Assembly: GCA_025355835.1 (NCBI GenBank)
Contig: JANXYW010000077.1
Coordinates: 1-7,670 of the forward strand
Source: Chloroflexota bacterium
Lineage (GTDB): Bacteria > Chloroflexota > Dehalococcoidia > DSTF01 > JACRBR01
Reading direction: 5' to 3'
Length of the DNA: 7,670 bases
The position numbers and the translations under genes are program-made. Shown here one piece after another: positions 1 through 5,378 of the stretch. Positions within the stretch are counted from its first letter, which is position 1, and each line of letters begins with the position of its first letter. The notes below the pieces were generated by a model. It ran no database searches and was not told the DNA's origin. It saw only the letters and a program-made list of their open reading frames with translations.

Positions 1-1068
1 GAACTCATCATTGAAGTGATGGGAAGCGAGGAGCCGGCATACGGCTATCTACGGCAAGCGCTGCAGGCTGGGAAGTTCGTTGTCACTGCGAACAAAGAGG
101 TGATGGCGAAGCATGGCGCCGAGCTGCTGGCCGCCGCGCGTGAACACAATGTCGACCTGCTGTATGAAGCGAGCGTGGGCGGCGGCATTCCGATCATCGC
201 GCCGCTCAAGCGCGACCTGCTGGCCAACGACATCGTCGGCGTGACGGCGATCATCAACGGCACAACGAATTACATCCTCAGCTCGATGAGTACAGGCGGT
301 GGCACGTTCGCGGACGCGCTTGCGGACGCACAAGCGCTGGGCTTTGCCGAAGCAGATCCGACGAACGATGTCGAAGGCATCGACGCCACGTACAAACTGT
401 GTGTCCTTGCTACGCTGGCGTTCCACATGGACGTGCATCCCGACGAGATCTACCGTGAGGGGATCACGAACCTCGGCGAGCGCGACTTTGCGTATGCTCG
501 CGACCTTGGGTACGCCATCAAGCTGCTGGCGATCGGCCGCAAAGATGGCGATGCCGTGCAGCTCCGCGTACACCCGACGCTCATCCCGAATGATCAGCTG
601 CTGGCGCGCGTCGACGGTGCGTTGAACGCGGTCGAGATCGAAGGCGACTTAATGAGCCGTGTGCTGTTTCAGGGTCCAGGCGCGGGTTCGCTGCCGACGA
701 CATCGGCGGTCGTCGCGGACGCGCTGGACGCCGCGGTCAGCATCAGCAACCACGTCTATTGGCCGCATTCGCAGCGGCGCGAAGCAGGCTTACGCGTGCT
801 GCCGATGGCCGACGTGCGCAGCCGCTACTACCTCCGCATCGCCGTCGTTGACAAGCCGGGCGTGCTCGGTCGTATCGCTGGCGTATTGGGCGAGCGCGAA
901 ATCAGCATTGCTTCCGTCATTCAGAAAGAAGTTGACGGACAGGGAACGGCCGAGATCGTTATTATGACCCACGACGCGCGAGAAGCGGATCTACAGCAAG
1001 CGCTGCAGAACATTCGCGGCATCGCCGGCGTTGCGCGTGTCGAGCAGGTGTTGCGGGTGAAGCCATGA
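1..1068 (+). CDS. hom: Homoserine dehydrogenase, 5'-truncated by the window edge
   Basis: NAD(P)-dependent reduction of aspartate semialdehyde to homoserine, the branch-point step toward threonine and methionine; cytosolic. The frame is open from base 1, giving 355 visible residues; about the first 80 (the N-terminal Rossmann part with the nucleotide-binding loop) lie outside the window. Seen, numbered from base 1: TANK at 29-32, EASVGGGIP at 56-64, NGTTNYIL at 86-93, and the family signature ALGFAEADP..D.EG.DATYK at 112-132, holding the catalytic-type Asp128 and Lys132 (D-x3-K). A C-terminal ACT domain (about 275-350, with DKPGVLGRIAGVLGE and SIASVIQ) indicates the long, usually threonine-feedback-regulated form. 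The stop overlaps the next start by 4 bases, so translation is probably coupled. All expected residues in the visible part are intact; identification is secure, only the true start is unknown. Confidence 0.97.
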   Translation, partial: ELIIEVMGSEEPAYGYLRQALQAGKFVVTANKEVMAKHGAELLAAAREHNVDLLYEASVGGGIPIIAPLKRDLLANDIVGVTAIINGTTNYILSSMSTGGGTFADALADAQALGFAEADPTNDVEGIDATYKLCVLATLAFHMDVHPDEIYREGITNLGERDFAYARDLGYAIKLLAIGRKDGDAVQLRVHPTLIPNDQLLARVDGALNAVEIEGDLMSRVLFQGPGAGSLPTTSAVVADALDAAVSISNHVYWPHSQRREAGLRVLPMADVRSRYYLRIAVVDKPGVLGRIAGVLGEREISIASVIQKEVDGQGTAEIVIMTHDAREADLQQALQNIRGIAGVARVEQVLRVKP

Positions 1069-2093
1069 CGATGAGCGATCCTCAGAACGAAGCACGCACC
1101 GGCGTCGATGCGGTGCACTGGCTGCAAGATCAAGTGACGCAGCTCAAGACTGCGGTCGTCCGCATGCAGCAGCAGAACGATCAGGTGCAGGCCGCAACGC
1201 TCGATGTAAATGAAAAGCTTCGCGACGCGGAAGCGCGCCTGCGCGAGATCAGCGCCAAAACGGTCGGCCTGCCGACGATGCAGGAGCAACTTCGCCAACT
1301 CTCGGGTTTGATGGAGCGCATCCAGGACGCCGAAGTGCTCATCGATACGAAATTCGAGGTGCTGGAGCGGACGAGCGGTGAGGAGCGCGGGCGCGATCAG
1401 TCGGAGAAAAACGATCTCTATCGCCGCTTGCAGGATCTCGAGCGTCGTTCGGAAAGCCTGACGGAGCGACAGGCCACCGTCGACGAGTCGACGCGGCGGT
1501 TCCAGGACGAAGTGTCACGCTCGCACTTGCTGGCGCAGTCCACGGGGCAACGCCTGGAAGCCGTAGAGAGCAAAACGGCACGCAACCTCGACGCCGTCAA
1601 CCGCATGGAGCAAGGCCACTCCGAAATCGAGCAGGGGATTCGTTCGCTCCGGCGCGAAGACGACGTGCTGGCCGAACGGGCGCGCCTGGCGCACGAAGTC
1701 GCAGCGCGGTTGGAAGTCGAGCTCCACGCGCAGCAGGAGGAATATCGCGTTCTACCGCTGCTCGCCGAGCGAGTCGAGCTGCTGCGGGCAGAGCGGCAGC
1801 GGCTGGAAGATCGCACGTCGCATGCGGAAGAATCGCTGGAAGATGCGCGCGGGCGCTTGGAACGCGAAGAAGAATTCTCCACACACGTCGATACGCGCCT
1901 GAAGGCACAGGACGCGCGGCTCGACCACATTCACTCGTCGACATTGGACTACCGCCGCACGCTCACGGATCAGATGCTGAAGCTGAATCAGATGCTGGAA
2001 CGCATGAAGCGGCGCGAGGTGGAGGAGACGGAGCGGCAAGTGAAGGAGCTGCGCCTGCACGCGAACCAGCTCAAGAGCACCGAGGACGAATGA
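1065..2093 (+). CDS. Soluble coiled-coil protein of unknown function within the threonine operon
   Basis: Function not recognised. The 342-residue product is almost entirely predicted long alpha-helix, rich in Glu, Arg, Gln and Leu with heptad-like spacing from about residue 15 to 335. It has no signal peptide, no membrane segment and no cysteine. Only three prolines occur (P6, P70, P231); P70 (VGLPTM) and P231 (RVLPLL) probably mark hinges dividing three helical stretches. A single Trp (W19) sits near the N-terminus. There is no ATP-binding motif, so it is not a complete SMC or Rad50 protein, although database hits to such proteins would be expected from composition alone. The start ATG overlaps the hom stop (ATGA) and the stop overlaps the thrC start (ATGA), so it is expressed with both. 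A second ATG six bases further in (1071) is an equally good start. A scaffold or structural role is only a guess. Confidence 0.85.
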   Translation: MTMSDPQNEARTGVDAVHWLQDQVTQLKTAVVRMQQQNDQVQAATLDVNEKLRDAEARLREISAKTVGLPTMQEQLRQLSGLMERIQDAEVLIDTKFEVLERTSGEERGRDQSEKNDLYRRLQDLERRSESLTERQATVDESTRRFQDEVSRSHLLAQSTGQRLEAVESKTARNLDAVNRMEQGHSEIEQGIRSLRREDDVLAERARLAHEVAARLEVELHAQQEEYRVLPLLAERVELLRAERQRLEDRTSHAEESLEDARGRLEREEEFSTHVDTRLKAQDARLDHIHSSTLDYRRTLTDQMLKLNQMLERMKRREVEETERQVKELRLHANQLKSTEDE

Positions 2094-3181
2094 CCGCCGA
2101 AACGCCGCCAGCCGCACTGGGAGACGCGCCGAATCGCGGCGTGCTGCTCCGCTTCGCGGAGCATCTGCCGATCACGGATGCGACTCCGATGATCTCGCTG
2201 GGCGAGGGTGATACGCCGCTCGTGAAGTCGACGCACATCGTGCGCGACATCGGCTGCGACGCGCTGTACTTCAAGCTCGAAAGCTGCAACCCAACAGGTT
2301 CCTTCAAGGATCGTGGCATGGTCGTTGCCGTCGCGAAGGCGATGGAAGCGGGCGCGACTGCAATCATGTGCGCTTCGACGGGCAACACCAGCGCGTCGGC
2401 TGCGGCATACGCAGCGCGGTACGGACTTGGCGTGTATGTAGTTGTGCCGGACGGCAAGATCGCGCGCGGCAAGCTGGCGCAGAGCGCGGTCTACGGGGCA
2501 GAGATCATCGCTATCGAAGGCAATTTCGACGCCGCGTTGCGCGTCGCGCGCGAGATCACGGCAAAGCACCCCATCGCGCTGGTGAATTCGGTGAACCCGT
2601 TCCGGATCGAAGGACAGAAGACCGCGGCATTCGAGATCGCGGACGCCCTTGGCGATGCGCCGGACGTGCTGGCGCTCCCCGTCGGCAACGCGGGCAACAT
2701 CACCGCGTATTGGAAGGGATTCATCGAATATCACCACCGCGAGCGCACGAGCAAGCGCCCACGCATGCTCGGCTTTCAGGCTGCGGGCGCGGCGCCGCTG
2801 GTGCATGGCGCGCCGGTCGAGCATCCGCACACGCTTGCGTCGGCCATCCGCATCGGCAACCCCGCGTCGTGGAAGACGGCGATCGCCGCCCGCGACGAGT
2901 CCGGTGGCAGCATCGACGCGGTGACCGACGACGAGATCCTGGCGGCGTACAACCGGTTGGGTCGCGAAGAGGGTATCTTCTGCGAGCCGGCGTCCGCTGC
3001 GGGCGTCGCGGGGCTGCTGAAGCTCGTGGCAGGCGGCGCCAGCTTTGCGGGCAAGACCATCGTCTGCATCATCACCGGCAACGGGCTGAAGGATCCGGAG
3101 ACGGCGCTAAAGACCGAGCCGCCGATCCATCACGTGGCCGCCGAACTCGGGGCCATCGAGCGCGAGATGGGCTGGTCGTAG
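2090..3181 (+). CDS. thrC: Threonine synthase (PLP-dependent, fold type II)
   Basis: Converts O-phosphohomoserine to threonine, the last step of threonine synthesis; cytosolic. The 363-residue length matches the short bacterial class. Visible motifs: GEGDTPL at 38-44; NPTGSFKDRG at 67-76, with Lys73 as the Schiff-base lysine; STGNTSAS at 96-103, which contacts the substrate; VGNAGN at 198-203, the phosphate-binding loop for PLP; EPASAAGVAG at 299-308; and ITGNGLKDP at 328-336, which distinguishes threonine synthase from threonine dehydratase and cysteine synthase. The start ATG shares four bases with the previous stop and no separate strong ribosome site is evident, so translation is probably coupled to the coiled-coil gene. 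It closes the operon: the next gene converges five bases later. Homoserine kinase, which makes its substrate, is not in the window. Confidence 0.97.
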   Translation: MTAETPPAALGDAPNRGVLLRFAEHLPITDATPMISLGEGDTPLVKSTHIVRDIGCDALYFKLESCNPTGSFKDRGMVVAVAKAMEAGATAIMCASTGNTSASAAAYAARYGLGVYVVVPDGKIARGKLAQSAVYGAEIIAIEGNFDAALRVAREITAKHPIALVNSVNPFRIEGQKTAAFEIADALGDAPDVLALPVGNAGNITAYWKGFIEYHHRERTSKRPRMLGFQAAGAAPLVHGAPVEHPHTLASAIRIGNPASWKTAIAARDESGGSIDAVTDDEILAAYNRLGREEGIFCEPASAAGVAGLLKLVAGGASFAGKTIVCIITGNGLKDPETALKTEPPIHHVAAELGAIEREMGWS

Positions 3182-3186
3182 GAGGG

Positions 3187-3450
3187 CTACGCTGGTGCCT
3201 CGTCGGTCACCGTGCCGATGCCGATGATCTCAATCGTCCAGTTGTTGAGCGCGCGGTACAGGATCCAGACACTCCCGTCATGGTAGAGCACCTCGCCGGA
3301 TCCCAATTGGTACTTCCGACGCTCATCGGCTGTTGGAGCACTACAGATCTCCGCCACGATCGCGCTGATGCGGATTCGCTCTGAGGAGGTCGCGTTATCG
3401 TCGTAGAAACGGCGGGCGGTTCGTCGGAAGACGACGTCAACGTCTGGCAT
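3187..3450 (-). CDS. Putative RelE/ParE-like toxin of a type II toxin-antitoxin pair
   Basis: An 87-residue protein. Seen: an N-terminal helical part (FRRTARRFYDDN, then SERIRISAIVAEI) followed by three predicted beta-strands, VLYHDG, VWILYRAL and WTIEIIGIG. The order helix-helix-strands and the 'ILYRxLxxxxIEIIGIG' ending resemble the RelE/ParE fold, whose members are mRNA interferases or gyrase inhibitors; which activity applies, if either, cannot be read from the sequence. Its start lies 14 bases inside the end of the upstream small gene (3437-3631), the usual antitoxin-then-toxin order with coupled translation; the only ribosome-site-like bases are a weak GGAAG almost touching the ATG. It is the last gene of the minus-strand block and its stop is five bases from the thrC stop. 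Without a homology search the toxin call is moderate; a conserved hypothetical protein is the alternative. Confidence 0.6.
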   Translation of the reverse strand: MPDVDVVFRRTARRFYDDNATSSERIRISAIVAEICSAPTADERRKYQLGSGEVLYHDGSVWILYRALNNWTIEIIGIGTVTDEAPA

Positions 3451-3631
3451 GCTTCCGCTTCAGATCCTCCCAGCGCACGACATCTCCGGCGTTCGCCGGA
3501 TCGTTTGCTTCGCGAATCATTGCGAGAATGCGTGGATCCTTCTTCAAGCGCTCGACATCCGCGCGGATCTCTTCGAGCGTCATCTTCTTGTGTGGGGTCG
3601 GCGTTTTCGGTTTCGACGATCCTTGCGGCAT
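3437..3631 (-). CDS. Putative type II antitoxin paired with the downstream toxin-like gene
   Basis: A 64-residue charged protein. It has a basic, Ser/Pro-rich N-terminus (SSKPKTPTPHKK), a helical segment beginning MTLEEIRA at residue 17, the stretch DPRILAMIREANDP at 32-45, and a C-terminal VVRWEDLKR at 51-59. The 'DP..xAxIREA' and 'WEDLKR' endings are typical of toxin-binding tails in RelB/Phd-type antitoxins; this is from general knowledge of the families, not a search. No recognisable DNA-binding fold is evident, so self-regulation is uncertain. Start chosen at the first Met because a strong GGGAGG ribosome site (3637-3642) lies five bases upstream; Met17 has only a weak AAGAAG. The gene overlaps the toxin-like ORF by 14 bases. 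It is 50/60 identical to its upstream tandem copy, with residues 1-24 identical. Confidence 0.65.
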   Translation of the reverse strand: MPQGSSKPKTPTPHKKMTLEEIRADVERLKKDPRILAMIREANDPANAGDVVRWEDLKRKHARR

Positions 3632-3687
3632 GTGTTCCTCCCGAACTCACCACAGGATACCGCGTAACGGCGGGCTCAGGCGCGGCG
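3461..3687. repeat. Tandem duplication, unit 1 (227 bases)
   Basis: Aligns without net length change to 3688-3914 at a constant offset of 227. Hand comparison gives 69/100 identical at 3461-3560, 101/104 at 3561-3664, little ungapped similarity for 11 bases, then 10/12 at 3676-3687. It covers most of the antitoxin gene, its leader, and the end of the upstream paralogue. Confidence 0.9.
3637..3642 (-). promoter_or_regulatory. Ribosome binding site of the antitoxin gene
   Basis: Minus-strand GGGAGG placed five bases before the ATG at 3631. It is one of the strongest Shine-Dalgarno matches in the window and decides the start at Met1 rather than Met17. An identical copy sits 227 bases away in front of the tandem paralogue. 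Confidence 0.75.
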
Positions 3688-3858
3688 CAGATCCTCCCAA
3701 CGAACGACGTCATTGGCGTTCGCAGGATCGTTCGCTTCTCGGATCATTGCCTGGATCTTCGGATCGGCCATGAGCCGTTTGTTGAACGCGCGGATCTCTT
3801 CGAGCGTCATCTTCTTGTGTGGGGTCGGCGTCTTCGGTTTCGACGATCCTTGCGGCAT
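3676..3858 (-). CDS. Tandem paralogue of the antitoxin-like gene, without its own toxin
   Basis: A 60-residue protein sharing 50 of 60 positions with the antitoxin-like protein at 3437-3631. Residues 1-24 are identical; seven of the ten differences fall in residues 25-36 (FNKRLMADPKIQ here), and the C-terminus ends VVRWEDLRRA, lacking the final HARR of the partner copy. No toxin-like ORF follows; the next gene is the second antitoxin copy, 44 bases downstream. It lies 44 bases after the cysteine desulfurase stop on the same strand, so it is probably co-transcribed with it, with a strong GGGAGG site of its own. Its last two codons and stop look derived from the desulfurase 3' end (see the repeat entries). 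It may be a functional orphan antitoxin, or an expressed duplicate with no remaining role; the intact frame argues against simple decay. Confidence 0.65.
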   Translation of the reverse strand: MPQGSSKPKTPTPHKKMTLEEIRAFNKRLMADPKIQAMIREANDPANANDVVRWEDLRRA

Positions 3859-3914
3859 GTGTTCCTCCCGAACTCAGTACAGGATACCGCGGGCGGCTGG
3901 CGTCAGGCGCTTCG
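3688..3914. repeat. Tandem duplication, unit 2 (227 bases)
   Basis: Second unit, covering the body and leader of the paralogue plus the last codons and stop of the cysteine desulfurase gene. The outermost 12 bases (3903-3914, desulfurase stop and final codons) match 3676-3687 (paralogue stop and final codons) at 10 positions. This places the junction of the duplication at about 3687/3688. Similarity stops beyond 3914, inside the desulfurase gene. Confidence 0.85.
3864..3869 (-). promoter_or_regulatory. Ribosome binding site of the tandem antitoxin paralogue
   Basis: Minus-strand GGGAGG five bases before the ATG at 3858, identical in sequence and spacing to the site in front of the other copy. 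Slightly upstream in both copies is a TATCCT (3878-3883 here, 3651-3656 in the other), which could act as a -10 element, but I see no matching -35, so I do not call a promoter. Confidence 0.7.
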
Positions 3915-5132
3915 CCCGGCCATGGGCTGGAGCGCGCGGATGCGGGCGACGGCCGGCGGTAGCTTTTCCAGCAGCGCCTCCACATCTGACATCGTGTTGG
4001 ACGCGCCGAGGGTGAGGCGCAGGCTGCCGCGCAGGTACGACTCCGGTACGTGCATGGCAGTGAGCACGTGCGATGGCTCGAGCGACGCCGTCGTGCAGGC
4101 GCTGCCGCTGCTGGCGGCGATGCCATCGAGATCGAGCTGCAGCAGTACGGCTTCGCCCTCGACGTGCTGGAAGGCGAAGCTGGCGCTGTTCGGTAGCCGC
4201 CGCGCGCGATCGATTGGGCCCGTGATGATCGTGTCCGGGATGCGACGCGGGAGCTCGTCGAGCAGGCGATCGCGCAGCGCGCCGACGTGCGCGTTGCGCG
4301 CTTCGCGCTCGTCGGTGGCGAGCCGGAGGGCCGTCGCGAGGCCGACGGCGCCGGCGACGTTCTCCGTGCCTGCGCGGCGGTTGCGCTCCTGCGATCCGCC
4401 GACGATCTGCGCGGTGAACGGCGTGCGACCGCGTACATACAGCGCACCGACGCCCTTCGGCCCGGAGATCTTGTGCGCAGCGATCGACAGCATGTCGATG
4501 CCGAGCGCATCGACGCTGAGGTCGAGCGCGCCTGCGGCCTGCACGGCGTCGGTGTGGATGGCGATATGGGGGTTGTGCGCCTTGACGATGCGCGTGATCT
4601 CGGCGATGGGTTCGATGACGCCGACTTCGTTGTTGGCGTACATGATGCTGACGAGGATCGTGCGGTCGTCGAGCGCGGCGCGGAGCGCATCGAGATCGAC
4701 GAAGCCTTCGTTGTCCACGGGGAGGTATGTGATGCGGAAGCCTTCCTTGGCGAGCGCCTCGCACTCGTGGAGGACGGCGTGGTGTTCGACCGCGGTTGTG
4801 ATGATGTGGTGGCCGTCTCCTGCGGCGGACTCGCGGTCTCCTGCGGCGACCCGGTCGCGGCGCTGGCGCGCGGCCATGGCGACGCCGCGGAGGGCGAGGT
4901 TGTCGGCTTCGGTGCCGCCGCTGGTGAAGACGATCTCGTTCGGCTTCGCGCCGAGTGCTTCGGCGACGGTGCGGCGGGCGGCGTCGAGGCCCTTGCGTGC
5001 TTCGCGGGCCTCGGCGTAGATGCTGCTGGGGTTGCCCCAGGCGGTGGTGAGGTACGGCAGCATGGCAGCGACGACGCGCGGGTCGGTGGGCGTCGTGGCG
5101 GCGTGATCGAGGTACATGCGGCGGTCGGCCAT
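3903..5132 (-). CDS. iscS: Cysteine desulfurase, class V aminotransferase family (IscS/NifS type)
   Basis: PLP enzyme that removes sulfur from cysteine as a protein-bound persulfide for Fe-S clusters and tRNA thiolation; cytosolic. The 409 residues are close to the usual 385-405. Seen: YLDHAATTP at 7-15; FTSGGTEADNLAL at 69-81; EHHAVL at 116-121, with His117 stacking on PLP; MYANNEVG at 164-171; HTDAVQ at 193-198, with Asp195 and Gln198; SIAAHKISGPKG at 216-227, with Lys221 as the Schiff-base lysine; RAGTENV at 253-259; and SSGSACTTAS at 341-350, with Cys346 as the persulfide cysteine. All key residues are present. Start placed at MADRRMYLDH because upstream extension to 5225 adds 31 residues unlike the family and runs into repetitive spacer DNA. 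An in-frame 21-base repeat lengthens residues 90-107. No separate scaffold gene (iscU) adjoins; antitoxin-like genes follow. Confidence 0.95.
   Translation of the reverse strand: MADRRMYLDHAATTPTDPRVVAAMLPYLTTAWGNPSSIYAEAREARKGLDAARRTVAEALGAKPNEIVFTSGGTEADNLALRGVAMAARQRRDRVAAGDRESAAGDGHHIITTAVEHHAVLHECEALAKEGFRITYLPVDNEGFVDLDALRAALDDRTILVSIMYANNEVGVIEPIAEITRIVKAHNPHIAIHTDAVQAAGALDLSVDALGIDMLSIAAHKISGPKGVGALYVRGRTPFTAQIVGGSQERNRRAGTENVAGAVGLATALRLATDEREARNAHVGALRDRLLDELPRRIPDTIITGPIDRARRLPNSASFAFQHVEGEAVLLQLDLDGIAASSGSACTTASLEPSHVLTAMHVPESYLRGSLRLTLGASNTMSDVEALLEKLPPAVARIRALQPMAGRSA
4815..4856. repeat. In-frame 21-base tandem repeat inside the cysteine desulfurase gene
   Basis: Two adjacent 21-base units (4815-4835 and 4836-4856) share their first 13 bases exactly (GTCTCCTGCGGCG) and 15 of 21 overall. 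The period equals seven codons and gives the repeated AAGD in VAAGDRESAAGDG, within a surface-loop region just before the ITTAVEHH strand. Confidence 0.7.
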
Positions 5133-5138
5133 GCGTCC

Positions 5139-5144
5139 ATGATA
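5139..5144 (-). promoter_or_regulatory. Candidate -10 element for a leaderless desulfurase transcript
   Basis: Minus-strand TATCAT fits the TANNNT -10 pattern and ends six bases before the chosen ATG at 5132. With the usual distance, transcription would begin at or next to the start codon. No Shine-Dalgarno sequence is visible in front of this ATG, which agrees with leaderless initiation. There is no clear -35. Six bases can match by chance, so confidence is low. Confidence 0.3.
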
Positions 5145-5161
5145 GCGCGGGCGACAAAACC

Positions 5162-5188
5162 GCAGATTTGGCAGATTTCGCCGATTGA
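5162..5188. repeat. Three 9-base units of the GCAGATTT type
   Basis: GCAGATTTG (5162-5170), GCAGATTTC (5171-5179) and GCCGATTGA (5180-5188) follow each other without gaps; the first two differ at one base and the third is degenerate. Confidence 0.75.
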
Positions 5189-5203
5189 GACGATGACGGG
5201 AGC

Positions 5204-5233
5204 CACGAAGGACACGAAGGAGCACGAAAAGGA
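5204..5233. repeat. Three units of the CACGAAGGA type
   Basis: Two perfect adjacent CACGAAGGA units (5204-5212, 5213-5221), one spacer base, then a degenerate CACGAAAAGGA (5223-5233). The period is 9 bases, as in the array just before it. Confidence 0.8.
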
Positions 5234-5239
5234 TTCACT

Positions 5240-5262
5240 GCGGAGACGCGGAGGGCGCGGAG
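5240..5262. repeat. Three units of the GCGGAG type
   Basis: GCGGAG occurs at 5240-5245, 5248-5253 and 5257-5262, so spacing is 8 and then 9 bases. It directly follows the CACGAAGGA array and shares its purine-rich, near-9-base periodic character. Confidence 0.65.
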
Positions 5263-5362
5263 TGGGATCGGCGGTGCGGTAGGCTACGGGATCGGTCGGG
5301 CTGCGCGGGGCAGCTCGTCGTTCGAGATCTGGTGCTGATGCGGCATCGAGAGAGTCGTTCAC

Positions 5363-5369
5363 AGAGAGG
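5363..5369 (+). promoter_or_regulatory. Ribosome binding site of the lipoprotein gene
   Basis: AGAGAGG lies nine bases before the ATG at 5379 and supports that start, which also gives a complete signal peptide. Confidence 0.6.
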
Positions 5370-5378
5370 CGTTCCTGC

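Larger units (their letters stand above)
5133..5378. other. Divergent spacer between the desulfurase and lipoprotein genes
   Basis: 246 bases separating two divergently read genes, so it must contain at least their two promoters. Most of 5162-5262 consists of three short-period arrays, listed separately. No convincing -35/-10 pair was found for the lipoprotein gene, no tRNA-like fold and no clear coding frame. Confidence 0.8.

Noticed and set aside
1065..2093. SMC/Rad50-type ATPase identity for the coiled-coil protein
   Set aside because: No Walker A, Walker B or signature motif and no globular head; similarity would reflect coiled-coil composition only.
1988..2830. 280-codon minus-strand frame across the thrC start
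   Set aside because: Antisense to conserved thrC motifs, with Arg/His-rich shadow composition.
2368..3384. 338-codon plus-strand frame overlapping thrC and the toxin-like gene
   Set aside because: Arg-rich out-of-frame reading of thrC; the true frame carries all catalytic motifs.
3485..3500. Perfect 16-base inverted repeat TCCGGCG-TT-CGCCGGA in the antitoxin gene
   Set aside because: It falls in coding DNA for DPANAGD, is not kept in the tandem copy, and its centre is too short for a good RNA loop; probably codon coincidence, not an operator or terminator.
3505..5019. 504-codon plus-strand frame antisense to the desulfurase
   Set aside because: Ser/Arg/Ala-rich composition, no domain, and fully explained as a shadow of the conserved enzyme on the other strand.
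5133..5225. Extended desulfurase start at 5225
   Set aside because: It would add 31 residues not resembling the family and would translate through the periodic spacer arrays.
5162..5262. CRISPR-like array in the divergent spacer
   Set aside because: Units are about 9 bases with no unique spacers between them and no cas genes nearby.
4287..5282. 331-codon plus-strand frame antisense to the desulfurase
   Set aside because: Val/Gly/Asp/Ala-rich antisense shadow; no ribosome site or family features.
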